10,473 bases of DNA from Acidobacteriota bacterium (GCA_021799945.1 JAJYZK010000076.1:1-10473); one strand, 5' to 3'. Counted from the stretch's first letter, positions 1 through 5,851 are shown. Notes: generated by a model from the sequence alone, not told the origin. Translations and numbers: made by a program.

Positions 1-100
1 CCGCAATCTCGAGGAGCGGATCGACCTCTTCGCGGACGCGCGTCAACTCGCCGGCCCGTTCGAGCGCCTCAATCCAATCTCTCAAACCTTCATAGGCCAA
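1..100 (-). CDS. UbiD-family decarboxylase, N-terminal fragment (runs off window)
   Basis: Only the first 33 codons are in the window. The translation reads LAYEGLRDWIEALERAGELT, then RVREEVDPLLEIA. This is the characteristic start of UbiD-family decarboxylases (a 'DLR-F...LE-GEL-RI...VDP-LEI' pattern), which use prenylated FMN to decarboxylate aromatic or alpha,beta-unsaturated acids, for example in ubiquinone or menaquinone synthesis. The start is a TTG at 100-98. The only nearby ATG (93-91) is out of frame and hits a stop after two codons. A GGGGAG Shine-Dalgarno lies about 6 nt upstream of the TTG. The gene follows the 77-aa Cys-rich gene by 121 nt on the same strand. The substrate cannot be told from this fragment. 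The active-site region lies outside the window. Confidence 0.82.
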   Translation of the reverse strand, partial: MAYEGLRDWIEALERAGELTRVREEVDPLLEIA

Positions 101-201
101 TGTGCTCTCCCCGCGGCGCGCGATTGCGGCCTGCGAGAACCATACTAACCGCTGCCGGCGGCCTCCAACCGCGCGGGCGGAGGCGAGGGGATCCGGGCGC
201 C

Positions 202-220
202 GGCGCGGATTCTCCGCGCC
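202..220 (-). other. GC hairpin just after the Cys-rich gene stop
   Basis: Arms GGCGCGGA and TCCGCGCC form a perfect 8-bp stem with a 3-nt loop, starting one base after the stop codon of the minus-strand gene at 222-455. No T-run follows on the minus strand, so a classical intrinsic terminator is not shown. It may stabilise the 3' end or act as a weak terminator before the UbiD gene. Confidence 0.4.
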
Positions 221-221
221 C

Positions 222-455
222 CTATTCTCCGCGCATCCAGCGGTCCATAGCCGTTTGCGCACAGCGCGCGCCACAAAGATGGCGGACCTCGGCGGAGTGC
301 GAGAGCAGCACATTCCAGGCCGTGAGCTTCAGAACGGGCTGGGCGGGCGCCGAGGGCGCGGAATCGGTCATCTCGGTCCAGACCAGCCACCAGTCTTCCG
401 CGTCTCCCCGGGGCTTGCCGCAAACATCGCATCGGTAGGTCTCTGTGAACGCCAT
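222..455 (-). CDS. Small Cys-rich (zinc-ribbon-like) protein of unknown function
   Basis: 77 aa. The ATG at 455-453 has a GGGAG Shine-Dalgarno about 8 nt upstream. A GTG 29 codons further upstream (542) lacks a convincing ribosome site. The protein begins MAFTETYRCDVCGK, giving a Cys-x2-Cys pair at residues 9 and 12. It ends with H59-L-C61-G-A-R-C65 and an amphipathic helix ending DRWM. Paired CxxC and CxxxC with a nearby His suggest metal binding, most simply a single structural zinc. I recall short proteins with the same HLCGxxC ending from Acidobacteriota but know no function for them. The gene lies 154 nt after the nagB-like gene and 121 nt before the UbiD gene, same strand, so cotranscription is possible but not shown. 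There is no signal peptide or membrane segment. Confidence 0.72.
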   Translation of the reverse strand: MAFTETYRCDVCGKPRGDAEDWWLVWTEMTDSAPSAPAQPVLKLTAWNVLLSHSAEVRHLCGARCAQTAMDRWMRGE

Positions 456-609
456 GGCTGGATCTCCCGGGCGCAGCTCTCGGAAAAATCCGGTCTCAAG
501 CCGCCCGCCGCGCTGCGTCGCAACGTAGTGCGACACTAGCACAGGCGGCAGGATTGGCGCATCCCCGGATAAGGGAAGCCGGTTGAAGAGGCCCGGCGCA
601 GGACTTCTC

Positions 610-1434
610 TCAGCCCGCCGCGCCGGCCTGCCCGGAGGCGGAGGCTAAATCGATCTCCGCGGCCGAGTCGCGATCCAGATACATGGTGGCGTCCGGATGC
701 GTGCGTAGCAGGGTTGCCGGGCAGGCGGTGGAGATCGGCTCTTCCAGCGTGCGGCGGACAATCTCCGCCTTCCGGCTTCCGGGAACGGTTGCGAAGAGCC
801 TGGGGATGCGGAACAGCGCCGGAATCGTCACCGTGATGGCGCGCGTGGGAACTTCGCCGAGCGAGGAGAACCAACCCTCGGCAACCTGCTGCCGCCGGCA
901 GACCGCGTCCAGATCCACCACCTTGACATCCAGCGGATCCTGAAAATCGGCCGCACCCGGTTCATTGAAAGCCAGATGGCCGTTCTCTCCGACCCCCAGC
1001 AGGCATAGCTGAGGATTGGCCGCGCGCAGCCGCTCCGCGTAAACGCGGCAAAAGGATTCCAGGTCCGGAGCGGTTCCGTCGATCTCGTAAAACTCCTCCA
1101 GCTTTACCCGGCTGGTCAGATTCTCTCGCAGGTAGCGGCGGAATGAGGCGGGATGCTCGCTCGGCAGCCCGGCGTACTCGTCAAGATGGAAGCCGCTTAT
1201 CCGGGACCACGGCAATCCCCGCATCGCGGTCAGCTCCCGGAGCGTTTCAAGCTGCGCCGCGCCGGTGGCGAAGACCACTCCCAGAGGCCCGTTCGGAAGT
1301 CTCCGGTCCAGATTGCGAAGCTCGTCGGCTACCGCCTGCGCCGCGGCGGCTCCGGCCGCCGCCCGCGTGGGATGAATCTCGATCTTCAGACGATTTGCGC
1401 GGAGATGCCGCACTTCTTCCTTCGAACTTTCCAT
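610..1434 (-). CDS. nagB: NagB/6-phosphogluconolactonase-family sugar-phosphate deaminase/isomerase
   Basis: 274 aa, close to the usual 260-270 aa. NagB converts glucosamine-6-phosphate to fructose-6-phosphate and ammonia. Visible family blocks: the phosphate-loop region FATGAAQLETL (55-65), GFHLDEYAGL (81-90, with D85 matching the catalytic Asp of E. coli NagB), and GVGENGHLAFNEP (147-159) with the catalytic His at 153 and Glu at 158. The C-terminal STACPATLLRTHPDATMYLD block belongs to a recognised NagB-like subgroup. At the position of E. coli Asp141 this protein has Asn151 (GENGH rather than GNDGH). That is common in this subgroup, whose exact substrate is less certain. The ATG at 1434 is preceded by GGAGG with a 5-nt gap. 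It starts 27 nt after the amidohydrolase stop, so the two are probably one operon. Cytoplasmic; a role in amino-sugar catabolism is inferred. Confidence 0.88.
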   Translation of the reverse strand: MESSKEEVRHLRANRLKIEIHPTRAAAGAAAAQAVADELRNLDRRLPNGPLGVVFATGAAQLETLRELTAMRGLPWSRISGFHLDEYAGLPSEHPASFRRYLRENLTSRVKLEEFYEIDGTAPDLESFCRVYAERLRAANPQLCLLGVGENGHLAFNEPGAADFQDPLDVKVVDLDAVCRRQQVAEGWFSSLGEVPTRAITVTIPALFRIPRLFATVPGSRKAEIVRRTLEEPISTACPATLLRTHPDATMYLDRDSAAEIDLASASGQAGAAG

Positions 1435-1461
1435 ACTCTCCTCCGGTTGCGGTATCCCTTG

Positions 1462-2478
1462 CTATCGTTTCGCGGCTCCGTCCCCCGGAACGCGACCCGC
1501 CGTTGCACCCGCGGCGGCGAGATCCGCCTTGCGCCGCTCAAGAATCCTCCACACGTTCCCGCTGAAAACAAGCTGTTGCACATCCGCAGGCTGCCCACAG
1601 GCGTCCAGCATCTTGTGATATCGGTCGAGCTCCCGGTCGAACTCCTCGCTGTCTCCGCCGAAGACGTCGGAGCCGAAAACCAGCTTGGAAAAGGCGCTCG
1701 CCGCCCCCGGCGTATGCGGGCTCACCACTCCGGACCACCAGAAAATCGACCGGAAGATCGTGTAATCGCCCTTCGTCTTGATCAGAGATGAGCCGGAGAG
1801 ATCGAAGTACAAATTGGGATTCCAGCGAGCAATCTCGGCCGACTCGGCATAATCGGGATTGCCCAGGTGGGCGCCGATCACGATGAGTTTCGGAAACCGG
1901 CGGGCGATCAGGTCGAGCCGCGTGGAGCGCATGCGGTCGAAGCTGGCGTCCTGAGGAATCTCGGGCGTCAGCCGCTGAACGATGCCCGTGTGAAAAAGCA
2001 GAATCATGTGGTAACGCTGGGCGCGCTCATACACCGGCCAGTAGGCGCGGTCATCGTAGTTGCGGAGCGTCGTGGTGATCTCGCCCAAGCCGATGAAGCC
2101 TGCGCGCTGACAGCGGTCCACCTGATCCAGCACTCCCGGAGCATCGATATTCAGATCGCAGATGCCGGCAAAGCGGTTCGGATGATCCGCGATGGCCTGC
2201 CGGGCCTGCGCCATGCCCTTGGGCGTCACCAGAAGAAAGCCCATGCCATCCACGCGGTTCAGCTTCCCCAAGAGCCGGTCCAGGACTCCAGGCTCCCCAT
2301 TGAAGTGCTCATGGACATCGATCAACGCCGGCCTGTGCTGCTGGCCGAAGGCCGCCCAGGCGGAAAAACATAGCAGTAGCGGTAGGAGGACGCGCTTCCC
2401 CGCATTCCGCCAGCCGCCAGCGCTCACTGGCTCCGGCGTTGCCCCCGCACTTCCTTCGCTTCGCTCGACGGCGTCCAC
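1462..2478 (-). CDS. Exported amidohydrolase-2 family metal-dependent hydrolase
   Basis: 338 aa from the GTG at 2478, chosen because GAGG sits 5 nt upstream and because it lies downstream of the apparent promoter. Alternatives are an ATG at 2508 (no ribosome site) and a GTG at 2427 (GGAG only 3 nt away). A basic stretch (NAGKR) followed by VLLPLLLCFSAWAAFGQQ looks like a Sec signal peptide; with the longer starts its N-region is unusually long. TIM-barrel amidohydrolase motifs follow: IDVHEHF (HxH, His 56 and 58), LLFHTG (His 163), GAHLG (His 204) and VFGSDVF (Asp 271), together a complete set of metal ligands. Members of this family hydrolyse or decarboxylate small cyclic or aromatic substrates; the substrate here is unknown. 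It is first in an apparent operon with the nagB-like gene, 27 nt apart. Confidence 0.85.
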   Translation of the reverse strand: MDAVERSEGSAGATPEPVSAGGWRNAGKRVLLPLLLCFSAWAAFGQQHRPALIDVHEHFNGEPGVLDRLLGKLNRVDGMGFLLVTPKGMAQARQAIADHPNRFAGICDLNIDAPGVLDQVDRCQRAGFIGLGEITTTLRNYDDRAYWPVYERAQRYHMILLFHTGIVQRLTPEIPQDASFDRMRSTRLDLIARRFPKLIVIGAHLGNPDYAESAEIARWNPNLYFDLSGSSLIKTKGDYTIFRSIFWWSGVVSPHTPGAASAFSKLVFGSDVFGGDSEEFDRELDRYHKMLDACGQPADVQQLVFSGNVWRILERRKADLAAAGATAGRVPGDGAAKR

Positions 2479-2516
2479 CTTATCCTCAACTATGCCACAG
2501 AAGCCCATCGAAATGA

Positions 2517-2522
2517 AGAATA
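2517..2522 (-). promoter_or_regulatory. Candidate -10 box of the amidohydrolase-nagB transcript
   Basis: On the minus strand the AT-rich island reads AAAATATTCTTC. TATTCT at 2522-2517 matches TATAAT at 4 of 6 bases. Transcription would start near 2510, making an ATG at 2508 essentially leaderless but leaving a normal 32-nt leader before the GTG at 2478. No good -35 is visible; its expected place, 2540-2545, falls in the centre of the palindrome at 2533-2554. Confidence 0.4.
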
Positions 2523-2532
2523 TTTTCACTTT

Positions 2533-2554
2533 GAATGGGAAACTTTTCCCATTC
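2533..2554. promoter_or_regulatory. Perfect 22-bp palindrome, candidate operator
   Basis: Arms GAATGGGAAA and TTTCCCATTC are exact reverse complements separated by CT. The site lies in the AT-rich island upstream of the amidohydrolase, with its centre where the -35 element is expected. This is the geometry of a dimeric repressor site. A 10-bp perfect dyad in a GC-rich genome is unlikely to be chance. The cognate regulator is not in the window and cannot be named. Confidence 0.6.
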
Positions 2555-3134
2555 GGATATGGCATCTGCAAGCTGCATGCCGCGGATCGCCGGGAAGATC
2601 CCGGCGCGGGCAGCGCGATTTCGCCAACCGGCCATCCGGAGGATTCGGCAAGCCGCGAAGGCGCGAAGAATTTGCCGCAGATTCTACGCCGTGAAGCGGG
2701 CCGTGGGCAGCAGCAATGATGTGGGGTCTACGGAACGGGCGCCCTGCGCGCAAGAGGCGTGGGAGAGCAGCACTGGAAGCGTATTATGGAGTGCCTCCGA
2801 CGGGACGCCGCGACGCGGCGACAGCGATGCCAGACAGGACCCCCACAGCCGGGGAAAGAATGGAGTTCCTCAAATCCATGCAGCGGAACTTCGGCATGGA
2901 AGAGTCCAGCGGGGAAACGGCGGCGAATTACGGTGGCGCATTTCAGATTCCGCAATGCTCCCAGCGGCCTTGCAGAGGCCGACGGGTGTTGCTCGCGCCC
3001 GGTCTTTCAAGCGCCGCACCCGGCATCATGAAGCGAGAAGAGACACGGTAAAATCCGGGGCAGACCCGCCTCGTGGCTCTCCCGTGAAACGCGGCTTTGG
3101 ATAACGCATGGAGGGTCCACGCGGAGGTGACGCC
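2555..3134. other. Intergenic stretch with no supported gene
   Basis: This lies between the divergent amidohydrolase and aspartyl protease genes. Plus-strand reading is open for 336 nt (2716-3051), but the start lacks a ribosome site, third-position GC is only moderate and the protein resembles nothing I know. An internal ATG at 2860 follows GGGGAAAGA and could start a 63-aa peptide, but evidence is weak. A perfect 8-bp hairpin (arms CGCCGGGA and TCCCGGCG, 3-nt loop) sits at 2588-2606 with no T-run. The right end holds the putative promoter of the protease gene. Confidence 0.5.
3049..3054 (+). promoter_or_regulatory. Candidate -10 box (TAAAAT) for the aspartyl protease gene
   Basis: The sequence GGTAAAATCCGGGG lies about 80 nt before the protease start. 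A near copy, TTAAAATGCCGGGA, occurs at 4245-4258 before the DUF3800 gene. TAAAAT matches TATAAT at 5 of 6 bases. No clear -35 box is visible at the right distance. Confidence 0.4.
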
Positions 3135-4097
3135 ATGGCTGGATGCAGGCTCTTCCAGATCGGCTCATTGGCCCTTGGCGCCCTGGTTGCGGCTCCGCTG
3201 CCGGCTCAATCCGGCGCCCAACCGCAAGTCAAAGCCAGGCTGGATGTAGACAAGCCGGTAACCGTCCCCTTCGAATACTTCAACGGCCATATCTTTGTGC
3301 TCCTTAATATCAACGGCAGCGCCGGGATGCCCTTTCTGTTCGACACCGGAACCAGCGCCGACATTCTGGATCTGCAAACCTCGCAGAGACTGGGCCTGAA
3401 GCCTGAAAAGGTGACCAGACAGAAAAACCTGGGCCTGGGCAGCGACAAGGTTGCGATGGCCGCGGCGAAGGATGTCGACGTGACGATGGGCGGCCTCTAC
3501 GTTGCGAACACGCTGGCCCTGCTTGATCTATCCGGCATGCAGCAGGTGAATGGGCATCGCATCGACGGTATCCTCGGCTATCCGCTGCTGGAGCGTTTTG
3601 TCGTTGCTTTGGATTTTGCGAAGCGCGCCATCTCTCTGGAGCCGGCCAAGGAGTTTAAATATCGCGGCCCAGGCGAGGTTCTCCCTCTTGCGCGGAAGAA
3701 GTATCCGGCAACGGTCAAGGTGGTCCTGGAAACCCTTGACAGCCGGCAGCATGATGCTACGGTCGAAGTGGATACCGGGGCCGATGCAACCCTGCTGATC
3801 TACTCCAAATATGCGGAGCGCGCACACCTTCCGCAGGATCCAGCCAAGCCGCAGAACGATCAGGTTTACGGAATTGGCGGATTCGTGCGCATCCACCGCG
3901 CCACCTTGCGCTACCTGGGGCTGGGCGACACGGCGTTTACGCCCTTGACCGCGCTCTTTTTGCAGACCACGCCGGAAACACGCGCCACGCGCAAGCTTGG
4001 CGGAGCGATTGGAACAGGAATTCTGGCGAAATATCAGCGCGTGATCTTCGATGTGCCGCATCTGCGCATCATTTTCGAGCACGCCTCCACGCGATAG
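3135..4097 (+). CDS. Exported retropepsin-like aspartyl protease (two DTG lobes)
   Basis: 320 aa from the ATG at 3135, which has a very strong GGAGGTGA ribosome site with a short gap. An in-frame ATG at 3108 has none. An N-terminal Sec-type signal (LFQIGSLALGALVAAPLPAQS, roughly residues 6-26) predicts export. Two aspartyl-protease half-domains follow. The first has FLFDTGTSADIL (catalytic Asp 70) and its partner ILGYPLL (146-152). The second has VEVDTGADATLL (Asp 213) and GAIGTGILAKY (290-300). The two halves together could make a complete pepsin-like active site within one chain, whereas typical retroviral-type enzymes supply one lobe each and dimerise. Such proteins are common in Acidobacteriota; substrates are unknown. 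The gene stands alone on the plus strand with divergent and unrelated neighbours. Third-position GC and codon use look native. Confidence 0.86.
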   Translation: MAGCRLFQIGSLALGALVAAPLPAQSGAQPQVKARLDVDKPVTVPFEYFNGHIFVLLNINGSAGMPFLFDTGTSADILDLQTSQRLGLKPEKVTRQKNLGLGSDKVAMAAAKDVDVTMGGLYVANTLALLDLSGMQQVNGHRIDGILGYPLLERFVVALDFAKRAISLEPAKEFKYRGPGEVLPLARKKYPATVKVVLETLDSRQHDATVEVDTGADATLLIYSKYAERAHLPQDPAKPQNDQVYGIGGFVRIHRATLRYLGLGDTAFTPLTALFLQTTPETRATRKLGGAIGTGILAKYQRVIFDVPHLRIIFEHASTR

Positions 4098-4101
4098 CGC
4101 C

Positions 4102-4166
4102 GTCGAGCCGACTCGGCGGTCCGCAAGGCTGCAATTTGGCTGGCCGGAGCCGCCCGGCGGCTCGAC
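4102..4166 (+). other. Inverted repeat after the protease gene
   Basis: GTCGAGCCG at 4102-4110 is exactly mirrored by CGGCTCGAC at 4158-4166, five bases after the protease stop. The 47-nt loop has further GC-rich complementarity. It could fold at the transcript's 3' end, but there is no T-run to call a rho-independent terminator. Confidence 0.4.
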
Positions 4167-4245
4167 CGCATCTCCCACCGCGCCCGCACCCTGGAGATGA
4201 AGGCAGCTTCGTGCATACGCGCTTCCCATAGCCGCTAGCAATCCT

Positions 4246-4251
4246 TAAAAT
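4246..4251 (+). promoter_or_regulatory. Candidate -10 box (TAAAAT) for the DUF3800 gene
   Basis: CTTAAAATGCCGGGA lies about 40 nt before the DUF3800 ATG and matches the element before the protease gene (TAAAAT, one variable base, CCGGG). It may be what remains of the original promoter. The -35 region is not recognisable. Confidence 0.4.
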
Positions 4252-4289
4252 GCCGGGACTATTTGACGGGTTTGAGGAAAGGAGACTTC

Positions 4290-4629
4290 ATGGCAAACCT
4301 ATGGCGCCTTGCGTTGGATGACAGTGACGATGGGGAGCGCGCGAGATTTCTTCTAGGCGCCTCTCTGTTCGGCAACAAGGCCGCATGGAATGACTTCAAC
4401 AAAGCGTGGCGGGCATGCCTGCACGCGAACCCACGTATTGAGCATTTTCACCAGAAAGAACTGACTGCGCTGACGGGCCGCGCGCGATACCGCTCCAAAC
4501 GCCAAGAGATTTCTCGATAAAGACCCCTGGATCTATTTGCTTCGGGAAGTGGCCTTTGATACTGCGCGAAGGATTCAAGAACTCGATCCCAACGCTTCAA
4601 TCCTGCTGCTTTCAGATAATTCAGATAAG
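4290..4629 (+). pseudogene. DUF3800 protein, broken remnant
   Basis: The ATG at 4290 follows AAGGAG. The first ~60 codons encode MANLWRLALDDSDDGERARF, then LLGASLFGNKAAWNDFNKAW, ending in the HFHQKEL motif. This matches the N-terminus of DUF3800 proteins (usually LY-DESGDG...FLLGG...W..FN.AW......FHQKEL). The reading hits a stop at 4518-4520. In the next frame, from about 4495, the text resumes as KRFLDKDPWIYLLREVAFDT and ends in ILLLSDNSDKA, which fits the middle and later part of the same family (D-P-W/Y...). About 70 residues normally lying between these blocks are missing, so there is both an internal deletion and a frame change. The family homology stops at about 4626-4629, where an inverted methyltransferase fragment begins. 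The usual ESGD near the start is DSDD here. DUF3800 proteins are uncharacterised, putatively enzymatic, and frequent near mobile and restriction-modification genes. Confidence 0.75.
4612..4629 (+). repeat. 9-bp tandem duplication at the DUF3800/Mod junction
   Basis: TCAGATAAT at 4612-4620 is followed directly by TCAGATAAG at 4621-4629 (8 of 9 bases identical). It encodes SDNSDK in the DUF3800 frame and overlaps the end of the Mod fragment on the other strand. It lies exactly where the two homologies meet, so it may mark slippage or end-joining at the breakpoint. Confidence 0.5.
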
Positions 4630-4821
4630 GCGCTCCGCAGGCCCCTCGACGAGGTAATCGGAGAGCTCCTGGCGCAACTGGTCGAGGTCAATCGCCTGAC
4701 GGACATCCCCGTTCTCGCCCCTGGACTCGGTGACGCAGTTGAGCGGCAACTCGGCAATCCGGCGAATCTTCTCCGCCGTCAAATCGGGGAAATGCATCTT
4801 GAGTTTTGCAGGTTTGTCCAT
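4621..4821 (-). pseudogene. Type III-style DNA methyltransferase (Mod), N-terminal fragment
   Basis: 66 codons from the ATG at 4821. The text begins MDKPAKLKMHFPDLTAEKI and ends AIDLDQLRQELSDYLVEGPA, then ERLI and a stop. It closely matches the conserved start of site-specific DNA-adenine methyltransferases of the type III Mod group, which typically run on as '...VDFDQLRQELSD-IVEGPQERY-LNWPGKREA' and later TRNLFIEGDNLDALKLL and DPPY. Here it breaks off exactly at GPAERL, after which the minus strand is antisense DUF3800. The catalytic DPPY and SAM-binding motifs, target-recognition domain and partner Res gene are all absent, so it cannot be an active enzyme. The ribosome site is weak. It starts 34 nt after the PIN-toxin stop on the same strand. 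Confidence 0.82.
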
Positions 4822-4855
4822 GGAAAGCTCGACTCGTTCTCTTTCCAAAAAGACG

Positions 4856-5245
4856 TCAGCGCAACCGGCGCACACGCGGCTGGCGGGCAAAGCCTCTGTC
4901 GAAGGTGAGGATCTCATCGGCGCCGGAGGCAAACGATATTTCAGCGATGAGATGGCCTGCGAAGCCAGTGGCGCCGCTGCGCGCTGCGTCTACCGCCTTG
5001 CGCGCAAGGGCCGTGGATTCAACCTGAACACCACGGGTCCGAAGCACTCTGTCCAGCGTTTCGAGAACTTTCTCCCGCTCCCATTTACTGCGAAGCACCC
5101 ACGAAAGCTCAACGAGAACAAGCAGCGGCACGAAGATGCCATCCGCCGACCGCGCCTGCGCGAGCGCCGCTTTCGCTTTGGCCGCCTGAGCCTTATCGTC
5201 TTCGAGCAGGGCGCGCGCCCAAACATTCGTGTCGGCGGTCAGCAT
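4856..5245 (-). CDS. vapC: PIN-domain toxin of VapC type, one catalytic Asp replaced
   Basis: 129 aa from the ATG at 5245. This ATG overlaps the antitoxin stop by one base (TGATG), a standard coupling. In-frame TTG and GTG codons at 5251 and 5248 are alternatives. VapC toxins are Mg-dependent RNases with four conserved acidic residues. Seen here: D5 in LTADTNVWAR, E46 in VLVELSWVL, and D116 in ILTFDRGFAR. The third position, normally Asp in 'FADxLIAE', reads FAGHLIAE, so residue 97 is Gly (codon GGC, one base from GAC). E102 is nearby but is not the usual ligand. The toxin may therefore be inactive or weakened, although the reading frame is intact and of normal length. It is downstream of an AbrB-type antitoxin in the same transcript and is followed by the Mod fragment. 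Confidence 0.85.
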   Translation of the reverse strand: MLTADTNVWARALLEDDKAQAAKAKAALAQARSADGIFVPLLVLVELSWVLRSKWEREKVLETLDRVLRTRGVQVESTALARKAVDAARSGATGFAGHLIAEISFASGADEILTFDRGFARQPRVRRLR

Positions 5246-5517
5246 CACCAAATTCTTCGCGCTTTGGCGGCGTTCATTTCCTCAAAGCTCATCACGCCTG
5301 TGGGCTTTGGCCCCTCGTCAGCGATTCTCCACAAATCTTCCAGCTCATAGCGCACGGGCTCTACCTGGACAGGGCCGCTCGTTGGAATGCTGAACCGGAT
5401 ACGGCTGCCTTTGTGAAGGCCAAGGCGCTTCCGCAGTTCGCTGGGAAGCGTGACCTGGCCTTTGGAGGTAACCGTGGCTTCCAGGGTCGTAACCGAGCTG
5501 CGGGAGGTAGAAGACAT
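5245..5517 (-). CDS. vapB: AbrB/SpoVT-type antitoxin (VapB-like)
   Basis: 90 aa from the ATG at 5517, which has AAGGAGG about 8 nt upstream; longer readings to 5559 lack this. The AbrB swapped-hairpin DNA-binding domain is clear at roughly residues 12-44: EATVTSKGQVTLPSELRKRL, then GLHKGSRIRFSI. The acidic C-terminal part (ELEDLWRIADEGPKPTGVMS, then FEEMNAAKARRIW) resembles the toxin-binding tails of VapB antitoxins. Together with the PIN protein that overlaps its stop by one base it forms a type II toxin-antitoxin operon. Such antitoxins usually repress their own promoter, here the AT-rich island immediately upstream. Confidence 0.88.
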   Translation of the reverse strand: MSSTSRSSVTTLEATVTSKGQVTLPSELRKRLGLHKGSRIRFSIPTSGPVQVEPVRYELEDLWRIADEGPKPTGVMSFEEMNAAKARRIW

Positions 5518-5523
5518 TTGGGG

Positions 5524-5556
5524 CTCCTCCTTACATAATACATACATATGCCTTAC
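5524..5556 (-). promoter_or_regulatory. AT-rich promoter/operator region and Shine-Dalgarno of the vapBC operon
   Basis: On the minus strand an AT-rich run (TTGGTAAGGCATATGTATG, then TATTATG) leads into AAGGAGGAG. It stands out sharply from the GC-rich surroundings. TATGTA at 5548-5543 is a plausible -10 that leaves the ribosome site in the transcript. TATTAT at 5540-5535 is a better match but would start transcription inside the Shine-Dalgarno. The small repeats of ACATA/TATGT could be AbrB-type contacts. The exact start is not resolved. Confidence 0.5.
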
Positions 5557-5581
5557 CAATGAAGGGCGGCGAAGGCGCCGC

Positions 5582-5840
5582 TCAGTCCGGCCCGTTTCCC
5601 AGAAGTCCCTGCAAAAGGGCCTTCGCCTGCCGCAGCTCGGCGTTGATGGGCATCGAGCAGGCTTCGAGCTGCCGCGACGGCCAGCCGGTGCTGCATGCGC
5701 TCTCCGGTCTGAAACGGCGCGGTCGATTCCCCGGGCCAGGGATTCTCGTCAGCCTTGCAGAACAAAGCCATTCCGCTTCCATCGAGCCGGCAACGCCAAA
5801 GCCCGATCGACTGCGGGCGCCGCCTCCGGATGGAAGGCGG
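5582..5840 (-). pseudogene. Possible small frameshifted gene of unknown function
   Basis: About 260 nt between the pseudokinase stop and the vapBC promoter carries a split coding signal. In one minus-strand frame the text IGLWRCRLDGSGMALFCKAD, then ENPWPGESTAPFQTGERMQH, has high third-position GC up to about 5690. From there that frame loses the bias and another one gains it: RQLEACSMPINAELRQAKAL, then LQGLLGNGPD and a stop at 5584-5582, with nearly every codon ending in G or C. This suggests a single small gene with a frameshift near 5660-5700. No convincing start codon with a ribosome site is seen; an internal ATG near 5770 has only GGAAGCGGA before it. I do not recognise the protein. Confidence 0.35.
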
Positions 5841-5851
5841 ACCGCCGGCTT

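Noticed and set aside
536..874. Minus-strand frame overlapping the end of the nagB-like gene
   Set aside because: Shifted-frame shadow of the nagB-like coding sequence, with Arg/His-rich composition.
1867..2373. 168-codon plus-strand frame inside the amidohydrolase region
   Set aside because: Antisense to the amidohydrolase, whose metal-binding motifs are all in place.
2425..2478. Dispersed repeat in the stretch encoding the N-region before the signal peptide (CTTCGCTTCGCTCGA on the plus strand)
   Set aside because: The low-complexity CTTCG repeat looked like an interspersed element, but only one copy is in the window and it can be explained as coding sequence or leader.
2716..3051. 112-codon plus-strand frame in the gap before the protease
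   Set aside because: No ribosome site at its start, only moderate third-position GC, no recognisable motif. Kept only as a remark in the intergenic entry.
5531..5550. Attachment or integration site at the AT-rich island
   Set aside because: There is no tRNA gene, integrase or matching direct repeat elsewhere in the window; a promoter explains it better.
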